Shown piece after piece: positions 9,182 to 15,976 of a stretch of DNA of 21,369 nt. Under the pieces are notes generated by a model. That model was not told the origin of the DNA. It did no database searches and saw only the letters and a list, made by a program, of their open reading frames with translations. The DNA lies in the NCBI GenBank assembly GCA_002508635.1, contig DACO01000190.1, forward strand, positions 1-21,369, given 5' to 3'. How positions within the stretch are numbered: position 1 is the first letter of the stretch; each line of letters begins with the position of its first letter. A program made the position numbers and the translations under genes. This DNA is from Methanolobus sp. UBA118. GTDB taxonomy: Archaea; Halobacteriota; Methanosarcinia; Methanosarcinales; Methanosarcinaceae.

Positions 9182-9537
9182 AGAATATACTTGTTGTAGA
9201 GGATAGTCCGATTAATATGGAGCTTACGGTATGTCTCCTTGAATATGACGGATATGAGGTTTCAAAGGCAATGGATGCAGAGCAGGCACTCCAGCAGCTG
9301 GGGAACAAAGAGTTTGACCTTATATTGCTGGATATTCAGTTACCGGGCATGGACGGGCTGGAATTGCTTGGACTGATCAAAAACAAGGAAAAGATAAAAG
9401 ATATCCCGGTGGTTGCCCTGACTGCCAATGCAATGACAGGAGATAAGGAAAAGTTCCTTGAAGCTGGTTGTTCCGGATATATAGCAAAACCTTTCAGTAC
9501 TCATGAATTCAGTGAAACTGTGGCAAGCTTTCTGTAA
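9178..9537 (+). CDS. Single-domain response regulator (CheY-like receiver)
   Basis: This 119-residue protein is a receiver domain with no output domain. The acidic pair Glu8/Asp9, phosphoacceptor Asp52 (LILLDIQLPGMDG), Thr82 (VALTANAM) and Lys104 (AKPF) are all present, so it should accept phosphate from the kinase. Its ATG overlaps the kinase stop codon (ATGA). Without a DNA-binding part it must act through a partner, as a phosphate shuttle or by protein contact. The FilR1-type regulator 400 bases downstream is one candidate. Single receivers beside large PAS kinases are common in Methanosarcinales. Confidence 0.95.
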   Translation: MKNILVVEDSPINMELTVCLLEYDGYEVSKAMDAEQALQQLGNKEFDLILLDIQLPGMDGLELLGLIKNKEKIKDIPVVALTANAMTGDKEKFLEAGCSGYIAKPFSTHEFSETVASFL

Positions 9538-9577
9538 TCCTGAAGAGAATTGGCAATATTAAAATAGTATTTTAATT

Positions 9578-9607
9578 AAAGATGTAATATCTTTGCTTTA
9601 AAGCAAA
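9578..9607 (+). terminator. Two overlapping palindromes after the receiver gene, probable terminator or operator
   Basis: AAAGAT (9578-9583) pairs with ATCTTT (9589-9594) across GTAAT. The perfect 16-base palindrome TTTGCTTTAAAGCAAA lies at 9592-9607. The two share TTT (9592-9594), so they are mutually exclusive in RNA. They begin 40 bases after the receiver stop. No long T-run follows, so termination is plausible but not certain. As DNA the 16-base palindrome could also be a dimer-binding site. Confidence 0.4.
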
Positions 9608-9660
9608 ACTACATTGTCATTTATTTAAACCATAAAGCTAAATAAATTATTCTGTAGACA

Positions 9661-9670
9661 AATTTATATA
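9661..9670 (+). promoter_or_regulatory. TATA box ahead of the 39-codon ORF
   Basis: AATTTATATA is a strong archaeal TATA box. Its centre is about 27 bases before the ATG at 9693, the spacing expected for a leaderless or nearly leaderless transcript starting at that codon. Confidence 0.5.
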
Positions 9671-9692
9671 GTTAGCTTCCGTATAGGAATAT

Positions 9693-9812
9693 ATGTTCAA
9701 AGTGGGTATCAAAAGCAAGCAAAAAAACCTTCTGTATCTGGTTTTAAGTTATCTTTTGCTGATGCTCTTTTTCTATGGTTTTAATATTGTAAACCGCATG
9801 ATTTTCGCCTGA
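9693..9812 (+). CDS. Candidate small single-span membrane protein (39 residues)
   Basis: This short reading frame lies in the 415-base gap between the receiver and the FilR1-type regulator (9538-9952). It begins with a basic stretch, MFKVGIKSKQKN, followed by a continuous hydrophobic segment (residues 13-31, LLYLVLSYLLLMLFFYGF then N), and ends NRMIFA. The pattern is basic N-terminus then one transmembrane helix. A consensus TATA box sits about 27 bases upstream of the ATG, and AGGA lies nearby. I do not recognise a family. It could be a small partner of the membrane kinase or an unrelated miniprotein. A chance ORF in A/T-rich sequence can also look hydrophobic, so confidence is moderate. The rest of this gap holds only the palindromes and the regulator promoter described separately. 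Confidence 0.4.
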   Translation: MFKVGIKSKQKNLLYLVLSYLLLMLFFYGFNIVNRMIFA

Positions 9813-9866
9813 ATGACTTTCCTCTGACTGACTTGCAATGGCTGCTGATTCTTCATAGCTTGGAAA

Positions 9867-9917
9867 TTATTATAATAAGTCAGAGCTCTATATAAGTATT
9901 ATTAAGTCCAACTTATA
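9867..9917 (+). promoter_or_regulatory. Promoter and candidate operator of the FilR1-type regulator
   Basis: Three symmetric elements lie in a row: the perfect palindrome TTATTATAATAA (9867-9878), AGAGCTCT (9882-9889), and an inverted repeat TATAAGT (9891-9897) / ACTTATA (9911-9917) with 13 bases between. The half-site centres are 20 bases apart, about two helical turns. The right arm doubles as a TATA box (CTTATAT), which would start transcription near 9940, just before the ATG at 9953. The layout suggests a dimeric repressor, possibly the gene product itself. Confidence 0.45.
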
Positions 9918-9952
9918 TGTAACTGCTATAATAAACATAAGAGCGTGCGTTT

Positions 9953-10738
9953 ATGGATACCCGGTTGCTGGATGTTTTGTTCAGGTCTGAAAAGAGAAAG
10001 AATATCCTCTTACTGCTTCAAAACGGCCCTCTTGAAACAGCTGAGTTGCTCAAAAATCTGAATACAAACAGACAGGCACTGCTTCCGCAAATAAAAATAC
10101 TTGAAAACAGTTATCTTGTTGCTCATTATGAAGACAGTTATGAGTTAACCAGCATCGGTAAGCTTATAGTAAGTAGAATGAAAACACTTCTGGGTACTGT
10201 TGACTTACTGGATACTGATATTGACTATTGGGGAAACAGGGATATGGACTTCTGTCCTCCTTTCCTCTTGGAAAGAATCCATGAACTAAGCTCATGCAGC
10301 ATAGTGAAACCCAGTCTTGTGAATCTTTACGAGATAAATAAGGATTTCATTGAGATGTGCGGCAGATCAAAGGATCTGTACTTTATTTTCACCTTTACTC
10401 ATCCGGAGATCCCACCTCTTGTATCGCAATTTATTGAACGTGGTATGAATACTCATATAATCATCACGAGAGAACTGCACCAAAAACTCAAAAAGGAACA
10501 CAGTGAAAGGGTACAAAGGTTCATCGATAGCGGTAAGGTCAGATACTACATCTATCAGGGCGATATCAAACTGTTTTCTTTTACACTTAATGACGATTGC
10601 ATGATTCTGAGATTACTGACAGGAGACGGGTCGTATGATTACAAACAGACTGTTTGTTGCAAGCCCCATGCAATTAAATGGGGAAAGGAACTCTTTGATC
10701 ATTACCTCAAAGATTCAACTCTGATAAGCGAAATTTAA
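9953..10738 (+). CDS. Winged-helix transcriptional regulator with FilR1 (DUF1724) domain, Msr-like
   Basis: This 261-residue cytoplasmic DNA-binding protein has an ArsR-like winged helix (about 1-75; ETAELLKNLN and ALLPQIKILE form the HTH, YELTSIGK the wing and following helix). A linker leads to a FilR1-type domain (about 125-255). That layout is typical of a large family in Methanosarcinales. Known members include the Msr regulators of methyltransferase genes and regulators linked to sensor kinases. It has no receiver domain, so any link to the upstream kinase/receiver pair would be by contact or effector binding. Cys115, Cys135, Cys215 and the Cys pair near residues 235-236 are visible, but no metal site can be claimed. 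The start is ATG, with only a weak ribosome-binding site and a TATA box about 38 bases upstream. Targets are unknown. Confidence 0.88.
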   Translation: MDTRLLDVLFRSEKRKNILLLLQNGPLETAELLKNLNTNRQALLPQIKILENSYLVAHYEDSYELTSIGKLIVSRMKTLLGTVDLLDTDIDYWGNRDMDFCPPFLLERIHELSSCSIVKPSLVNLYEINKDFIEMCGRSKDLYFIFTFTHPEIPPLVSQFIERGMNTHIIITRELHQKLKKEHSERVQRFIDSGKVRYYIYQGDIKLFSFTLNDDCMILRLLTGDGSYDYKQTVCCKPHAIKWGKELFDHYLKDSTLISEI

Positions 10739-10781
10739 TCGGTCTCAGCAATTGTTCTTAATAGAAAGTCCGGTTTGTGGA

Positions 10782-11012
10782 TCAATCTTTTAATGTTCCG
10801 ACGACCTCAAAATCCTCGAAGACATCATCTGCATGCGGAGCCTCATCCATCTGCTCGGTAAGATCAAGACCACCTTCATGACCATAGTGCTCCCCCATGT
10901 CCCATGAGATGCTATCGGTCACATCATACACTTTTCCATCATGGACGACATAGATTTTATCCATTTGCTTTCCATCATATTGCGAAAGCTCTTCTATTGT
11001 AAATTCCTTCAT
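10782..11012 (-). CDS. Small cytochrome b5-like haem-binding domain protein
   Basis: This 76-residue stand-alone protein matches the cytochrome b5 fold pattern: FTIEELSQYDG at the start, IYVVHDGKVYDVTDS, then HEGG where classical b5 has HPGG. A second histidine follows in EAPHADDVFEDFEVVG. His45 and His60 are the likely axial haem ligands. There is no signal peptide or membrane segment, so it is cytoplasmic. Tiny b5-like proteins of this kind occur in methanogens and many anaerobes, with electron carrier or haem-sensing roles mostly untested. The ATG has GGGAG upstream. It converges with the regulator gene, with about 40 bases between stops. Confidence 0.85.
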   Translation of the reverse strand: MKEFTIEELSQYDGKQMDKIYVVHDGKVYDVTDSISWDMGEHYGHEGGLDLTEQMDEAPHADDVFEDFEVVGTLKD

Positions 11013-11032
11013 GTGTTACACTCCCTTTAACA

Positions 11033-11041
11033 AATTTATAT
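11033..11041 (-). promoter_or_regulatory. TATA box of the cytochrome b5-like gene
   Basis: On the minus strand this reads ATATAAATT, about 25 bases upstream of the ATG at 11012, with the GGGAG ribosome-binding site between. It predicts a very short leader. Confidence 0.5.
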
Positions 11042-11247
11042 GCTGGTCTTGGATGATTAGCATTGTGTTCGCCACTTATAAAAATAATATAAATAAAGAC
11101 ACAATCTATCATTTTCAGCCTTTCCCTGTTAGCTAAAGAGCAGAAATTCTTAAAAAATGGATCATACGCCTGGATTTGGATAGAGAATAATAATAGATTA
11201 AAAGGGCAATTAATGGGAAGTGATTTTATTCATCTTCCCGGCGGATT

Positions 11248-11439
11248 TTACAGTAACCACCCGAACTTCTCAGCGTATTCGAGCATACCATGTGATCTGA
11301 GTGTTGCTCGTGGGTCAATACCTTTGCGCTGTGCCATGACTATATACATCTTTGCCATGTCAGAATGGGCTACCGGATCGTCCTTATTATTCCCCTGGAC
11401 AATGTTTTTCATTTCGACCATAATATCAGCACTGTCCAT
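11248..11439 (-). CDS. Small conserved-looking protein of unknown function (63 residues or slightly longer)
   Basis: I do not recognise a family. The protein is soluble and predicted mostly helical (MDSADIMVEMKNIV, HSDMAKMYIVMAQRKG, RSHGMLEYAEKFGW), with no Cys and no signal peptide. Codon use looks like that of real genes here. The ATG at 11439 has no ribosome-binding site. The frame stays open upstream and reads LNYELDEIRK before the Met, and a strong AAGGGGG (GGGGG at 11478-11482) sits 8 bases before an in-frame CTG at 11469. Translation may therefore begin at that CTG, giving 73 residues. A CTATATAG promoter element lies near 11530. The overlapping plus-strand frame is a shadow. Confidence 0.6.
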   Translation of the reverse strand: MDSADIMVEMKNIVQGNNKDDPVAHSDMAKMYIVMAQRKGIDPRATLRSHGMLEYAEKFGWLL

Positions 11440-11603
11440 TTTTCTAATTTCGTCTAATTCGTAGTTCAGTTTCTTAACCCCCTTTTTAACACACTACAGT
11501 GTTTGTATAGGTAATATGTCTGCATACTATATAGTCCCATTTGGGAAAAAAGCTTAATTTTTTTATTGATTCATTTTAGGGTGGGAAAGATTCTATGATG
11601 AAT

Positions 11604-12422
11604 CTATAAATTGCCTGTGACATTAAAATCATCAAAATCTGAAATATTATACCACACACCTTCCAGTGGAGATACATACCCGTAAACAAATCTCACTGGG
11701 ACCTGATCAACTCCTCTTTTCTGTGCTTCGGAGTCATATAACTGATAGATCTCATCCATTTCCGACTTTTCGGGCTTTACATCACTAGATACCTGTATGT
11801 AGCCGCTCTGGTAGTTATACCCAACAAGGACACAGGTCGCATTATCAACCACCGGAAATGTGCCATCTGCTCGGCAGGCATCTTTTATTTCGTTAACATT
11901 GTTCCTGTAAAGCCTCTGTTCTTCGCTCAATGGATACGGGAGCTCGCCGTAAGTTGCATAAACTTCATTATTCGTCCCTAATTGATCGAGAACATAGACA
12001 GCATGATATCGGAGCAGCCCGTCACCATCATAATCCAGATCTCTGAGAGGCTCAAGCATTGTCTCATTCCCGATCTCCCCGAGAGCAAGGATTGAAGCCA
12101 TCCTCAGTTCTTTTTCTTCACCTTCGTCCATTGAGATGTTCAACAACATTTCTGCCGGCCTTTCGTCACTTATTTTACCGAGAACAGTAACTGCATTTTT
12201 GCGTTCTTCAGTTGTCCTGCTCTCATCCCCGGCTATCTGAATCAGTGCTCCTACTGTTCTTTCATCACCAATTTCTACAAGTCCGTCAATTGCAGCAGTT
12301 CTGACACTTTCATTTTCGCTGTCCAGATTGTCTATTAAGGAGTCTACCGAATTATCTTCGATGCAGCCGGATAGCGTAATCAGGACAAAACTTAGAATTA
12401 GTAGCGCGGAGTAGATTTTCAT
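11604..12422 (-). CDS. HEAT-repeat lipoprotein
   Basis: This 272-residue protein starts with a lipoprotein signal peptide. Its lipobox ITLSGC places the lipidated Cys at residue 20, so the protein is probably tethered to the outer face of the membrane. Residues about 25-150 form four HEAT/PBS-lyase-like repeats (units such as ESVRTAAIDGLVEIGDERT and LRMASILALGEIGNE). Residues about 155-272 form a different domain with two Cys (DACRADG and NATCVLVG), which may form a disulfide outside the cell. I recognise no function for that domain. HEAT repeats generally bind proteins. The ATG has no ribosome-binding site, and an A/T box about 35-40 bases upstream suggests a nearly leaderless transcript. 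Confidence 0.82.
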   Translation of the reverse strand: MKIYSALLILSFVLITLSGCIEDNSVDSLIDNLDSENESVRTAAIDGLVEIGDERTVGALIQIAGDESRTTEERKNAVTVLGKISDERPAEMLLNISMDEGEEKELRMASILALGEIGNETMLEPLRDLDYDGDGLLRYHAVYVLDQLGTNNEVYATYGELPYPLSEEQRLYRNNVNEIKDACRADGTFPVVDNATCVLVGYNYQSGYIQVSSDVKPEKSEMDEIYQLYDSEAQKRGVDQVPVRFVYGYVSPLEGVWYNISDFDDFNVTGNL

Positions 12423-12580
12423 GTGGTGAATTAAACAGAGAACTACTTAATCTTTTTTATTAAGCTTGTATGATTTTTGCAAATCTATACTGAACCTCTA
12501 CTGAAAAATCTATAGACAAGTGTTATAATCTTAATGTTGATTTGCTTAAAAGAGATAGATAGAATTTTTTAATTACAACA

Positions 12581-12595
12581 GTTCACCTGATGAAC
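12581..12595. repeat. Short hairpin in the 266-base gap after the large HEAT-repeat gene
   Basis: GTTCA (12581-12585) and TGAAC (12591-12595) are inverted around CCTGA. It lies about 95 bases past the stop of the HEAT-repeat gene, with an A/T stretch next to it on the minus-strand downstream side. It might be a weak terminator or processing site. Nothing else gene-like is visible in 12423-12688. Confidence 0.25.
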
Positions 12596-12688
12596 GATAG
12601 ATATGAAACGTTCTTTGCATATGGACTAATTCTGCTGAAGATATTAGAAGTTTTGAGTAAAAAGAATTGTTCAGGCTGGTAACAAAAT

Positions 12689-14911
12689 CTATTGTTTTTT
12701 ACCTTTCATCACTAGTTTCTTTAATTCTGAAATACTATCGGCAACAAGTTTGGGTGGATTGGTTTCTAATTCGTAAGACGCGAGTAAAGGAATTATAGGA
12801 ATAGCAACTTTCAATTTTTGCTCCACACCCATAGGTGAGTACAAATCATAAAGCACTTCATCAATCTTCTTATTGTCAACTATTTCTCTTAGCAATATCA
12901 TTTCCTCTGAAACCGATGCCGTCGCTTCAACTACATTTATCTGAATGATTGTTGGAAGCAACATATTGAGTGAAGAGTACTGATTTACCAAATCATCTTC
13001 ATTCAGAATAGAATCAATTTCCTGATGAATCAAGTGGTATTTTTCTTTATCCGGTACTGATGACTTTAGATTCGTATAAAGAGTTTGAACCTGCTTTTTC
13101 ATATACTCCTGACTGCCTATTGTTAATTCCTGTACATCTCTGTTTATTTCACAAATGGCTTTTTGTGCAGCTGTCCCTTTCGCTTTTCTGCAAGCAGTTT
13201 CAGCCTTCTCCTTTACCTCTCCAATGAGTTCTTTGATATTTTGCTCAAAAGAAGGTTTTATTTTATGGAAAAGCTCATTTAAGTTTGGAGCAGTACGTTT
13301 TGTTTTGTCCATTAATTTTTCTGCATGATCACATTGTGTACGGCAATAATTAACTAACTCTAGCTTCGATTCAATACCAAGTTTATGAGGCTCTTGTACG
13401 GAAAACAATACATCAGAGAGGTTTTCAATAACTCTAATTAATCTTTTTTTGTTTTTCGAATCCTTAGCTACTGACTTTGCATTAACAATATACTTTTCAA
13501 TTTCTTCCCGAGAAATCTTTTTTTTAAGAATAACTTCATTAAAAGAACGATAAAAAAAATGACAAAATATTGCAGGATTGAAATAACACTTCTCTATTGA
13601 GGCCTTTTCAAAACAATTTACGGCTTTTTCAAGCAAATCAGCAAGTAATTCTTCATTTTGAGTTTTTGATGCACGATATATGAAAATTTTCCCTAAAGAA
13701 TAATTCGCCCTATTTCGAACACAACCATCATTATCTTGAGCAAGGATTTTCAAACAGTCGATGATTAAATTATCCCCGTCAACACAAGGATATAGAAAAC
13801 CTAGAGAATGAGCAACTCCCATTCGAACTGAATCATTCTCATCTTGTGCTAAAATCAATAAATCATTTTGGGCTTTCTCAGGAAAAGGTAAATCTGGACA
13901 AGCATCACCGATTGAAAAAGCAACGCCCTTCCTTATTGATTCATCGTAGCTTGCTACATATTGATGCAACATTTCCCATACATAATTTTTATCTGGAAGA
14001 TGAGAGAATGAGTTACCAAAAGAAATAATTAAGCTGCCTTTAAAATCGAACTTTTCATCACGTAATAAATTAATAAATTCTTTTTGAGCTAACACTTTAT
14101 CTGGAAGATATTGGAAAACATAACCTATTGAAATTGTAGATGCATCTCTTATATTTCTATTGTTATGAGTTAGTAACTCTATCAAATCATTATACCCACC
14201 TAACTTATCGGGATAATAGAAGTAAAATGAAAAAAGCGAAAATGTTGTCTGATATGCAGAAAAAAGGGATTCACAATTAATTATGTAAAGCAAAGCTTCC
14301 CAAGCATCTATTTTATCAGAAACATATGGAAAAGCATCTTTAAATGAGACAGCTGCGGCATGTCCTGCATCACAGTCATCTTCAAGTGCCATCCTAACTA
14401 AAATATCCCATGCCTTTTTCTTATCAGGTAAGTGTGGAAACGCAATTCCAAGGGACATGGCAACACTTTCCTGAACCTCTAAATGAGAATTTCGTGCAAG
14501 TCGAAACAAATCCTTCATTGCTTGTTCTTTGAATTCTTCAGGAATATGTGCAAACGCTGGGCCTATCTCAAAAGCTGCAGTCTCTTTAACCCAGATATCC
14601 CTGGACAAGGTTAGACTATGTAGTTCCTTCCAAGCTTCATTTTTATCTGGCAAGTCCTTGAATGCCGGACCAAATGAGCATAAAATATTTCCTACTAGAT
14701 TAGTTTCTTTAGAATTCAAAATGCCCTGTAAAGCTTTCCATGCTTCATTTTTGTCCTTAAGACAGGGAAGTACATTTAAAATAAATGAGGCAGCTTCTTT
14801 TTGGGAAGTACTTTGTGTATACATTACAGCTTCTAATAGAGATTGATAAGCTAAATCCCGCCCAGATGGAGACCAAAAATCATCAATAAGTTGTTCAATT
14901 TTTGCAGGCAT
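12689..14911 (-). CDS. Large HEAT-repeat protein with C-terminal helical domain
   Basis: About 740 residues. The N-terminal half (to about residue 420) is built from roughly nine HEAT-like repeats of 36-42 residues that share an L/Y-P-D-K-x-x-A-W signature (DLPDKNEAW, HLPDKKKAW, YVSDKIDAW, HLPDKNYVW). This style is seen in several Methanosarcina HEAT proteins. The rest is Lys/Glu-rich and helical, likely coiled coil around residues 555-640. There is no P-loop, nuclease motif, signal peptide or clear membrane helix. The first possible start is TTG at 14935, but a TATA box at 14937-14945 lies about 30 bases before the ATG at 14911, so I prefer a leaderless start there. The gene is visibly more A/T-rich than its neighbours and sits just downstream of a tRNA gene, which hints at acquisition. 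It is probably a protein-binding scaffold; the role is unknown. Confidence 0.82.
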   Translation of the reverse strand: MPAKIEQLIDDFWSPSGRDLAYQSLLEAVMYTQSTSQKEAASFILNVLPCLKDKNEAWKALQGILNSKETNLVGNILCSFGPAFKDLPDKNEAWKELHSLTLSRDIWVKETAAFEIGPAFAHIPEEFKEQAMKDLFRLARNSHLEVQESVAMSLGIAFPHLPDKKKAWDILVRMALEDDCDAGHAAAVSFKDAFPYVSDKIDAWEALLYIINCESLFSAYQTTFSLFSFYFYYPDKLGGYNDLIELLTHNNRNIRDASTISIGYVFQYLPDKVLAQKEFINLLRDEKFDFKGSLIISFGNSFSHLPDKNYVWEMLHQYVASYDESIRKGVAFSIGDACPDLPFPEKAQNDLLILAQDENDSVRMGVAHSLGFLYPCVDGDNLIIDCLKILAQDNDGCVRNRANYSLGKIFIYRASKTQNEELLADLLEKAVNCFEKASIEKCYFNPAIFCHFFYRSFNEVILKKKISREEIEKYIVNAKSVAKDSKNKKRLIRVIENLSDVLFSVQEPHKLGIESKLELVNYCRTQCDHAEKLMDKTKRTAPNLNELFHKIKPSFEQNIKELIGEVKEKAETACRKAKGTAAQKAICEINRDVQELTIGSQEYMKKQVQTLYTNLKSSVPDKEKYHLIHQEIDSILNEDDLVNQYSSLNMLLPTIIQINVVEATASVSEEMILLREIVDNKKIDEVLYDLYSPMGVEQKLKVAIPIIPLLASYELETNPPKLVADSISELKKLVMKGKKQ

Positions 14912-14936
14912 CCAGAATAGATTTAGACCGTTCAAG

Positions 14937-14945
14937 ATATAAAAA
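14937..14945 (-). promoter_or_regulatory. TATA box of the large HEAT-repeat gene
   Basis: On the minus strand this reads TTTTTATAT, centred about 30 bases before the ATG at 14911. An inverted repeat ATGATAT (14945-14951) / ATATCAT (14975-14981) begins at its upstream edge and could be an operator. The position of the box argues against the TTG at 14935, which would lie inside the promoter. Confidence 0.45.
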
Positions 14946-14995
14946 TGATATGAAATGAGAGTAACTATTATAAGATATCATTTCCCATTAAATCA

Positions 14996-15001
14996 GAAAA
15001 A
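14996..15001 (-). terminator. T-run terminator after tRNA-Ser
   Basis: On the minus strand the mature tRNA 3' end is followed by GC and then TTTTT. This is the usual T-run termination signal of archaeal RNA polymerase for a stand-alone tRNA gene. Confidence 0.5.
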
Positions 15002-15002
15002 G

Positions 15003-15088
15003 CGCTGAGGGGGAGATTCGAACTCCCGTAGCGCGTCAGCACTACCGGTTTTCAAGACCGGCGCCGTAGTCCGCTTGGCTACCTCAGC
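15003..15088 (-). tRNA. tRNA-Ser (anticodon UGA)
   Basis: The 86-base minus-strand sequence folds as a class II tRNA. The acceptor stem is GCTGAGG/CCTCAGC with discriminator G. The anticodon stem is CCGGT/ACCGG around the loop CTTGAAA, giving anticodon TGA. A long variable arm (TAGTGCTGACGCGCTA) is typical of serine tRNA. The T arm is GGGAG-TTCGAAT-CTCCC. The CCA end is not encoded. It reads serine UCA-type codons. No duplicated 3' fragment that would mark an integrated element was found in the window. Confidence 0.96.
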
Positions 15089-15119
15089 ATGTGGGTGGAT
15101 TTACCTAAACAGCACGCTT

Positions 15120-15129
15120 GGATATAAGG
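15120..15129 (-). promoter_or_regulatory. TATA box of tRNA-Ser
   Basis: On the minus strand this reads CCTTATATCC, 32-41 bases upstream of the first tRNA base. This is the spacing expected for an archaeal tRNA promoter with a few leader bases. Confidence 0.5.
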
Positions 15130-15183
15130 TTTTTGACTCAAAAACGGTGTTGAGTAATCGTAAAGGATATGGGAACGAGGGGA

Positions 15184-15972
15184 TTATTCCTCGCTCTGTT
15201 CTGCTTCTTCAGCTTCTGCTTCGGGTTCTTCCTCAGCAGGTGCTGCTGCGGCTGCTTCTTCCTCTGGTGGCACGTATGGGTGTTTCTCGATGTACTCCAG
15301 GTTCGGAATGCCAAGCCTGTCGATAAGCTCGTTTGCGATATTGACCTTGCTTACAAGCCATCTCTGGTTGAAGCTGAGCTCGATCGGGGTGTAGATCTGG
15401 ATAAGATCATCTGTGACCTCGGTCTCGATGTCCTCAATGCCGGTGTAGAGTGCGATAAGACCCTTTACCTTTTCCACATTGTCCTCGAGTTTCTTCTCAA
15501 TGGTGTACTCGTACTCGACTTCCTTTCCAGCAAGGGCATGGTTGAAGTCAACACGTACTCTGCGGCCGATTACCTGAATAATGACACCACGTTTGCCGTT
15601 AAGCTCTATACCCATTCCCGGGTATGGTTTCTGGTCCTTGAGCTGGTCCTTGAGCTTTGTGACTGAAAGGGTTTCAACAAGAGCAGGGTTGTGTGGTCCG
15701 AATGCCTTCTCAGCAGGGACTGTGATGCTGCCTGAGTATCCTTCTTCCTTACCCTCGAAATCCTCATCAAGACCCTTGATGGTCTGGCCGGAGCCTACAA
15801 CCACCACATCTCCGCCGTAAACGCCACGAGGAGTGTAGATACCGTTTTCCTTCGCAACCTCTTCATCGGTTGTATCGAAGACCATGCCTTCATTGAACTT
15901 TCCAGTGTATTGTATCTTTATGAAATCGCCTTTCTCAATTGCCAAATCGATCAACTCTATTGAATCTGTCAC
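15184..15972 (-). CDS. Long-type archaeal FKBP peptidyl-prolyl cis-trans isomerase (SlyD-like)
   Basis: This 262-residue cytoplasmic chaperone catalyses cis-trans isomerisation of X-Pro bonds. The FKBP core starts at GDFIKIQYTGKF and contains VFDTTDEEVA, VVVVGSGQTIKGLDEDFEG and the EKAFGPHNP motif before the insert-in-flap chaperone domain (about 96-140, GMGIELNGKRGVIIQVIGR). The core closes with DFNHALAGKEVEYEYTI. A C-terminal domain (about 163-235) typical of long archaeal FKBPs follows, then a low-complexity Glu/Ala tail (about 237-262). The start is GTG; there is no ribosome-binding site and the transcript is probably short-leadered. The gene follows the unrecognised Mrr_N-like gene by 70 bases on the same strand, but an inverted repeat and an A/T box in that gap suggest its own promoter. 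Confidence 0.95.
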   Translation of the reverse strand: MTDSIELIDLAIEKGDFIKIQYTGKFNEGMVFDTTDEEVAKENGIYTPRGVYGGDVVVVGSGQTIKGLDEDFEGKEEGYSGSITVPAEKAFGPHNPALVETLSVTKLKDQLKDQKPYPGMGIELNGKRGVIIQVIGRRVRVDFNHALAGKEVEYEYTIEKKLEDNVEKVKGLIALYTGIEDIETEVTDDLIQIYTPIELSFNQRWLVSKVNIANELIDRLGIPNLEYIEKHPYVPPEEEAAAAAPAEEEPEAEAEEAEQSEE

Positions 15973-15976
15973 TATT

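Noticed and set aside
11213..11464. Plus-strand frame of 83 codons overlapping the small unknown protein
   Set aside because: No ribosome-binding site, and its composition looks like a reverse-complement shadow of the minus-strand protein.
12587..12641. Possible C/D box guide RNA (CTGATGA followed by CTGA about 50 bases later)
   Set aside because: The first base of the C box does not match the consensus, and no internal D'/C' pair or terminal stem is visible.
12423..15003. Integrated element bounded by tRNA-Ser and a duplicated tRNA 3' end
   Set aside because: No second copy of the tRNA 3' sequence and no integrase gene were found in the window. Only the composition and the position suggest acquisition.
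15136..15155. ACTCAA/TTGAGT hairpin between FKBP and tRNA-Ser as an FKBP terminator
   Set aside because: The stem is only 6 bp and its T-run lies in the loop, not after the stem, so support is too weak to call it.
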